16,456 bases of DNA, from contig CALAKV010000015.1 of assembly GCA_937922985.1 (NCBI GenBank), positions 1 through 16,456 of the forward strand, given 5' to 3'. Origin of the DNA: an uncultured bacterium. Lineage in GTDB: Bacteria > Patescibacteriota > Saccharimonadia > Saccharimonadales > Saccharimonadaceae. Below the pieces are notes generated by a model. It searched no databases. It saw only the letters and a program-made list of their open reading frames with translations, and was not told where the DNA came from. Of the stretch, positions 13,584-16,456 are shown piece after piece; position 1 is the first letter of the stretch; the number at the start of each line of letters is the position of its first letter. Both the position numbers and the translations under genes were made by a program.

Positions 13584-15032
13584 TTAATCCCATTTCCAGC
13601 TAAATAATCTTTCAAAAAATGTTAGAGAATTTCGAGGAAGAGTCACTTTTTTATTATCAGAATTCTCTTGCGCGGCTGGTTTTTCAGCTTTGGTTGGATC
13701 TGGAGAAACCTGTTCGGCAAAAACGAGCAAACGCTTTTCAGCAGTTCCAAGAGGAACGCAAGTAATTAAAGTCAGCATTGGTTTATCTGTCCCAATTTGA
13801 ACTCTATTTACTTGATTTGGCATTACGACCTCTGTTTTTGTTACATTATAAGTATATCGTTTGCCGTTATAATTAGCATAAATTACATCACCTTGTTTAA
13901 GTTTATCAAGCTGAGCAAAAATAAATTTATAATCACCTGTGTCAAACAAATCATTGCTTGAGTGCCCACTCAAAACGGTATTTCCATTTTGCCCAGGAAC
14001 CGCATTTGCGCCTGGGATTGAAAAATGTGCAACACCCTTTTCCATCGCTTTCAATTGAGATGCGTTATCATTCCCAACACCATAAACAACTGGAACATCA
14101 ACATTAATTTTTGGAATAATCAATTTTGACTCTTGCCCAACCGAGTTAGAAGAATTCGGGCTATAAATTGTTTGAGCAGCATTCGAATTTCCCGGCGCGA
14201 CATAAGCTTCAACTGAAGCAAAAATCAATCTATTGTATTGCAAAAACAGAAACAAAGCTACCACAATAATTGCTGAAAAAATTGGCACAAAATGGCGGGA
14301 TTTTCGAATTTTCTCAGTTTGCTGACGTGCTTTTTCTGAAATATCTTTTCGAAGCTTCGCCAAAGCTCGTTCTTTTTTCTGGTTTTCTGTTAAATCTTCT
14401 GCAACTTCTGGTTGAATATTTGCCGTTTGCTTTTTTTGCTGTTCCAAGGCTGCTGAATAATAGGTTTCGTAATATTTTTGATAATAATTCTGCCAAGCTG
14501 CGTGATATCGTTTCCATTGCTCACTCGGCTGATTTTCTTGCTGAATATTGTATAAATTTTGAACAGTTTGCTGAGGCTTATATTTTATAGCTCCTAAATT
14601 GTGTGAGTTTTCATCAACTTTCACAACATCTTGCTTGTTCTGAAGCGGTTGAATAGCTTTTTGGCGAGCCTTAAAATCATCAGTCTCTTGACCAACACCA
14701 GAATTAAAACTAGCTTTTGGTTGCGGTTGAAATGGTTTCGAAACTTCCTCAATTGAGTTCTTAATTAATTCTTCTCGCTGCCCATCAACTTTTTTAGAGT
14801 TATTTTGATTTTTTAAATATTCTGCCAAGTTAATTTTCTCTGGCCGAGCTTCTTTTTTGCTTTGCTGGATTTCTGAAATTTGTTCAATATTGGCTTTTTG
14901 GTAAAGCTGTTGAACTTTTTGCCTTCGAAATTCAATCGCAGCACGATTTCTATCATTTGAAAAAGTACTCTGCAATTGCCTCTCAGGTATATTCAATCCA
15001 TTGTTTTGATTTTTTTTATTATTATCATTCAT
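13584..15032 (-). CDS. Membrane-anchored sortase with long cytoplasmic extension
   Basis: Sortases are extracytoplasmic cysteine transpeptidases that cleave sorting signals and attach surface proteins or join pilins. The catalytic domain (about residues 300-440) has His357 in LSGHS, Cys425 in TLITC and Arg434 in EKRLLVF, a complete triad. One membrane helix (about 248-270) follows a basic stretch (KIRKSRH), giving an N-inside, C-outside layout. The domain most resembles class D/E-type sortases, but the class is not certain. Unusually, about 245 residues precede the helix; they are rich in Gln, Asn, Lys and Glu and contain an aromatic cluster YHAAWQNYYQKYYETYYSA (176-194). The start at 15032 was chosen because the promoter at 15057-15085 would begin transcription near 15050, downstream of an in-frame ATG at 15098. 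No substrate with a sorting signal is in the window. Confidence 0.92.
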   Translation of the reverse strand: MNDNNKKNQNNGLNIPERQLQSTFSNDRNRAAIEFRRQKVQQLYQKANIEQISEIQQSKKEARPEKINLAEYLKNQNNSKKVDGQREELIKNSIEEVSKPFQPQPKASFNSGVGQETDDFKARQKAIQPLQNKQDVVKVDENSHNLGAIKYKPQQTVQNLYNIQQENQPSEQWKRYHAAWQNYYQKYYETYYSAALEQQKKQTANIQPEVAEDLTENQKKERALAKLRKDISEKARQQTEKIRKSRHFVPIFSAIIVVALFLFLQYNRLIFASVEAYVAPGNSNAAQTIYSPNSSNSVGQESKLIIPKINVDVPVVYGVGNDNASQLKAMEKGVAHFSIPGANAVPGQNGNTVLSGHSSNDLFDTGDYKFIFAQLDKLKQGDVIYANYNGKRYTYNVTKTEVVMPNQVNRVQIGTDKPMLTLITCVPLGTAEKRLLVFAEQVSPDPTKAEKPAAQENSDNKKVTLPRNSLTFFERLFSWKWD

Positions 15033-15037
15033 TTCTC

Positions 15038-15066
15038 TTGATTTTTCCCTACTCTTAGTATACAAT
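15038..15066 (+). promoter_or_regulatory. Probable promoter of tRNA-Leu
   Basis: TTGATT (15038-15043), a 17-nt spacer and TACAAT (15061-15066) would start transcription near 15073, about 30 nt before the tRNA. It overlaps the divergent sortase promoter. Confidence 0.5.
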
Positions 15067-15085
15067 AGATACTGAGCTATGTAAA
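15057..15085 (-). promoter_or_regulatory. Promoter of the sortase gene
   Basis: On the minus strand TTTACA (15085-15080), a 17-nt spacer and TATACT (15062-15057) predict a start near 15050, about 18 nt before the chosen ATG at 15032. Confidence 0.6.
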
Positions 15086-15104
15086 TAGTCAAAACCATTA
15101 ATAA

Positions 15105-15192
15105 GCCGCGATGGTGGAATTGGTAGACACGCTAGACTCAAAATCTGGTGAGCATTACGCTCGTGCCGGTTCAAGTCCGGCTCGCGGTACCA
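15105..15192 (+). tRNA. tRNA-Leu (CAA)
   Basis: All arms can be drawn. The acceptor stem is GCCGCGA/TCGCGGT with a G-U first pair, the D arm has a GTG/CAC stem and a GG-containing loop, and the anticodon stem is CTAGA/TCTGG with loop CTCAAAA, giving anticodon CAA. There is a long class II variable arm (GAGC/GCTC) as in leucine tRNAs, and a T arm with TTCAAGT. The CCA end is encoded at 15190-15192. Confidence 0.96.
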
Positions 15193-15197
15193 CAGAA

Positions 15198-15235
15198 GAA
15201 TGACTGAGCAACGAACGGTCACTCTTTTTATTTAA
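15198..15235 (+). terminator. Terminator after tRNA-Leu
   Basis: GAATGACTG and CGGTCACTC form a 9-position stem with one mismatch and one G-U pair, followed by TTTTTATTT. It ends the tRNA transcript about 40 nt after CCA. Confidence 0.7.
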
Positions 15236-15242
15236 AAGAATA

Positions 15243-15276
15243 AACCTACAGTTCAACGACAGCCGTGGGTTTTTTG
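15243..15276 (+). terminator. Second tandem terminator
   Basis: AACCTAC (15243-15249) pairs with GTGGGTT (15265-15271), one G-U pair, and a run of six Ts follows. Being in tandem with the previous one, it would catch read-through from the tRNA gene. Confidence 0.7.
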
Positions 15277-15282
15277 TTACTC

Positions 15283-15500
15283 CAATTAATGAAATTCCAT
15301 GTAAATCACCTCTGAGGACTAGCAAAACCTTCAAATGCGAAACTTAACAATCCGGCAATTATTTAACAGAATTCTTCCCTTTCGAAAGCAAGCTAATTGG
15401 TAATAATTTAGAGCTTAAGCAATTAAATTAAGAAGATTTAAAATACAAATAAACTAATCGAGGCTATCAAAAAACTTTAGTAATATATATTATTGTTATA
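15283..15500. other. Gene-free stretch
   Basis: I see no coding region, tRNA or strong promoter here. The only structure is a short AT palindrome, TAATATATATTA at 15481-15492, which is unremarkable in this composition. Confidence 0.5.
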
Positions 15501-15503
15501 AAA

Positions 15504-15530
15504 TAAAGACTGCCTAAGCAGTCATTTTTT
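15504..15530. terminator. Bidirectional terminator downstream of the tRNA-like sequence
   Basis: GACTGC and GCAGTC flank a 4-nt loop. ATTTTTTAT follows on the plus strand and TTTATTTTA on the minus strand. On the minus strand it lies about 17 nt after the CCA of the tRNA-Gly-like sequence, so it closes that transcription unit. Confidence 0.85.
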
Positions 15531-15540
15531 ATATCTATAT

Positions 15541-15600
15541 TGGTGCGGGTTAGGAGACTCTAACTCCTGGCCTCTTCCATGGCAAGGAAGCGCTCTAACC
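15541..15600 (-). pseudogene. tRNA-Gly(GCC) 3' fragment, probable attachment-site remnant
   Basis: On the minus strand the sequence follows a normal tRNA from the middle of the D loop to the CCA end. It has GGTTAGAGCG (15600-15591), an anticodon arm CTTCC-TTGCCAT-GGAAG with anticodon GCC, a variable AGGCC, a T arm AGGAG-TTAGAGT-CTCCT, an acceptor 3' half AACCCGC, a discriminator A and an encoded CCA (15543-15541). The matching 5' acceptor half GCGGGTT and the 5' side of the D arm are absent. The T loop has A in place of the near-universal C56. Tyrosine integrases often use the 3' half of a tRNA gene as target and leave such a fragment at one junction. The adjacent recombinase gene supports this. 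The intact tRNA-Gly would then lie to the right, beyond the window. Confidence 0.7.
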
Positions 15601-15612
15601 TGCAGCATTATT

Positions 15613-15630
15613 TACGAACCACGGTTCGTA
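15613..15630. repeat. 18-bp near-perfect palindrome TACGAACC-AC-GGTTCGTA
   Basis: Two perfect 8-bp inverted arms around a 2-bp centre lie between the promoter at 15672-15700 and the tRNA-like fragment. As DNA it could be an operator or a recombinase site. As RNA it makes a 7-bp hairpin with a 4-nt loop. It contains no T-run for termination. Confidence 0.6.
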
Positions 15631-15671
15631 CTTAATTTATGATTTTTTATGTACTATTCAATTATGTTTCC

Positions 15672-15700
15672 ATTATATCACACATTTTTCAAAAAGTCAA
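15672..15700 (-). promoter_or_regulatory. Strong promoter reading into the tRNA-Gly-like sequence
   Basis: On the minus strand TTGACT (15700-15695), a 17-nt spacer and TATAAT (15677-15672) lie just past the recombinase stop codon. Transcription from about 15665 would cross the palindrome and the tRNA-like sequence and stop at the terminator at 15504-15530, giving an RNA of about 150 nt with no gene. Confidence 0.75.
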
Positions 15701-15716
15701 TATCTAAGCATAAGTT

Positions 15717-16456
15717 TTAAATATTTGCTTTCTCATAAACTTCTCTAAGTTTATTATTTGAGTAGTGAGTGTAGATTTTTGTAGTATCTAAACTTTGATG
15801 ACCCATAAAATCCTGTATATAAACAATATCTACTCCTCGATCAAGCATACTGGTTGCAAAACAGTGCCGTAAAGTGTGTGGATGAACCTTTTCAAATTTA
15901 CCGTTCGAATTTTCACAAACTCTCTGAAAAATCCTTTGAATATTAGACTCAGTTATTCTCTTTCCATTTTGATTAGAGATAAAAAGTGCAGGCTCAATAT
16001 CGTTTCGAGTGCTCAAATACTCATGAATAGCAAGTTCAGTGTCTCGATTGATAAAACACAGTCTCGGCTCTAAACTTTTACCCACAATCGTCATTTGTCT
16101 ATTTTTAATAGAATTTTTATTCAATTTACAAACTTCCCCAACTCTTAATCCAGAACAGTAAATTAGCTTAGCTATCGCGATATTTCTGAGACGATTAACT
16201 TCACTGTATCCACGTCTTCTTTCACCGATAGCGTTTATAAAGTTGATAACCTCCTCATTTGTTAAGATATCAATTTTTCTTTTTTCTCTCCTTGGAACTT
16301 TTATGTTTTCGGCAGAAATTTCCATATCAAACCTTCGCTCACAATATCTAATAAATTTTCTAAGGCAAATCACATAGCCCCTAACTGTATCTGGTGATTG
16401 ATATTTAGTAAGATACTCTCTCCATTCTCTAACTTTTCTATCATCCAGCCTTGATA
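15717..16456 (-). CDS. Tyrosine recombinase, XerC/D-like (5' end cut by window)
   Basis: The frame is open from the right edge to the stop at 15717, giving 245 visible residues; a GTG at 16373 is internal and need not be the start. The first part (SRLDDRKVREWREYL and on to about visible residue 40) fits the helical core-binding domain, missing only its beginning. The catalytic domain is complete: Arg104 in SGLRVGE, Lys126 in IVGKS, His193 and Arg196 in HPHTLRH, His219 in FMGHQS and Tyr228 in TKIYTH (visible numbering). It differs clearly from the integrase at 9022-9894, so it is a second recombinase. It lies beside the tRNA-Gly fragment, which suggests it is the integrase of the right-hand element. 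A housekeeping Xer protein is the alternative. Confidence 0.9.
   Translation of the reverse strand, partial: SRLDDRKVREWREYLTKYQSPDTVRGYVICLRKFIRYCERRFDMEISAENIKVPRREKRKIDILTNEEVINFINAIGERRRGYSEVNRLRNIAIAKLIYCSGLRVGEVCKLNKNSIKNRQMTIVGKSLEPRLCFINRDTELAIHEYLSTRNDIEPALFISNQNGKRITESNIQRIFQRVCENSNGKFEKVHPHTLRHCFATSMLDRGVDIVYIQDFMGHQSLDTTKIYTHYSNNKLREVYEKANI

Larger units (their letters stand above)
15541..16456. mobile_element. Left edge of a second integrated element
   Basis: A truncated tRNA fragment, with its 3' end pointing left, lies beside a tyrosine recombinase gene. If the fragment is the displaced host copy, the element runs rightward from about 15600 to an intact tRNA-Gly(GCC) outside the window. 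Nothing else of the element is visible. Confidence 0.55.

Noticed and set aside
15033..15098. Upstream in-frame ATG for the sortase (504 residues)
   Set aside because: The predicted promoter lies within this stretch, so the codon would not be in the message.
15541..15610. Plus-strand reading of the tRNA-like region as tRNA-Ala(GGC)
   Set aside because: Arms pair in part because the region is nearly self-complementary, but there is no room for a T arm. The minus-strand reading gives a normal T arm and CCA.
1..16456. UGA recoding as in some Patescibacteria (Gracilibacteria, Absconditabacteria)
   Set aside because: All recognisable genes are full length with standard stops and no in-frame TGA needs to be read through.
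1..16456. CRISPR arrays or insertion sequences
   Set aside because: No regularly spaced direct repeats and no transposase gene or terminal inverted repeats were seen.

Overview
This is an AT-rich bacterial window carrying the packaging and head half of a prophage (1 to about 9.9 kb), a block of chromosomal genes (about 10.0-15.2 kb), and the edge of a second integrated element (15.54 kb to the end). My best guess for the host is a Saccharibacteria/TM7-type Patescibacterium. The reasons are gene-family resemblance recalled from memory, small Lys/Asn-rich proteins, apparently leaderless housekeeping genes, and a membrane-anchored sortase with a very long cytoplasmic tail. A low-GC Firmicute is the main alternative. 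The standard code fits all reading frames, so there is no sign of UGA recoding.

Prophage, minus strand, in order of transcription: an 82-residue unknown protein (8095-7847), a small-terminase-like protein (7698-7234), large terminase (7280-5844), portal (5826-4459), a very large MuF/SPP1-gp7-type protein (4475-2076), a 95-residue acidic protein (2076-1789), scaffold (1617-1078), a putative capsid protein (1050-217) and a head gene cut by the window edge (192-1). A 131-residue basic unknown (8362-8757) and a tyrosine integrase (9022-9894) point the other way. The MuF protein appears to carry two extra domains: an N-terminal PD-(D/E)XK-like nuclease domain and a C-terminal HEXXH metallopeptidase-like domain. 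The 95-residue gene follows it with a TAATG overlap. This is the layout expected of a phage-borne polymorphic toxin with an immunity gene.

Two minus-strand phage transcription units begin with the same unusual leader. Each has a TTGCNT-like -35, a 17-bp spacer and TATAAT, then the shared 12-mer GAACCATTTGCG at the predicted 5' end of the RNA, then a terminator-like hairpin before the first gene. This looks like an attenuation or antitermination element and is, with the MuF protein, the best candidate for something undescribed. A divergent consensus promoter (8224-8252) with its own early terminator faces the integrase side.

Chromosomal block: an alpha/beta hydrolase (10104-10919, probably leaderless), glutamyl-tRNA synthetase (12402-10945, probably leaderless), a single-pass membrane protein with an extracytoplasmic domain (13477-12473), a sortase (15032-13584) and tRNA-Leu(CAA) (15105-15192). 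Each unit has a recognisable promoter, and clear terminators separate them.

Right edge: a tRNA-Gly(GCC)-like sequence on the minus strand lacks the 5' half of a normal tRNA. It has its own upstream promoter and downstream terminator and lies next to a second tyrosine recombinase that runs off the window. The simplest reading is an attachment-site remnant of an element extending to the right. A D-armless tRNA-like RNA is a less likely alternative that can be tested.
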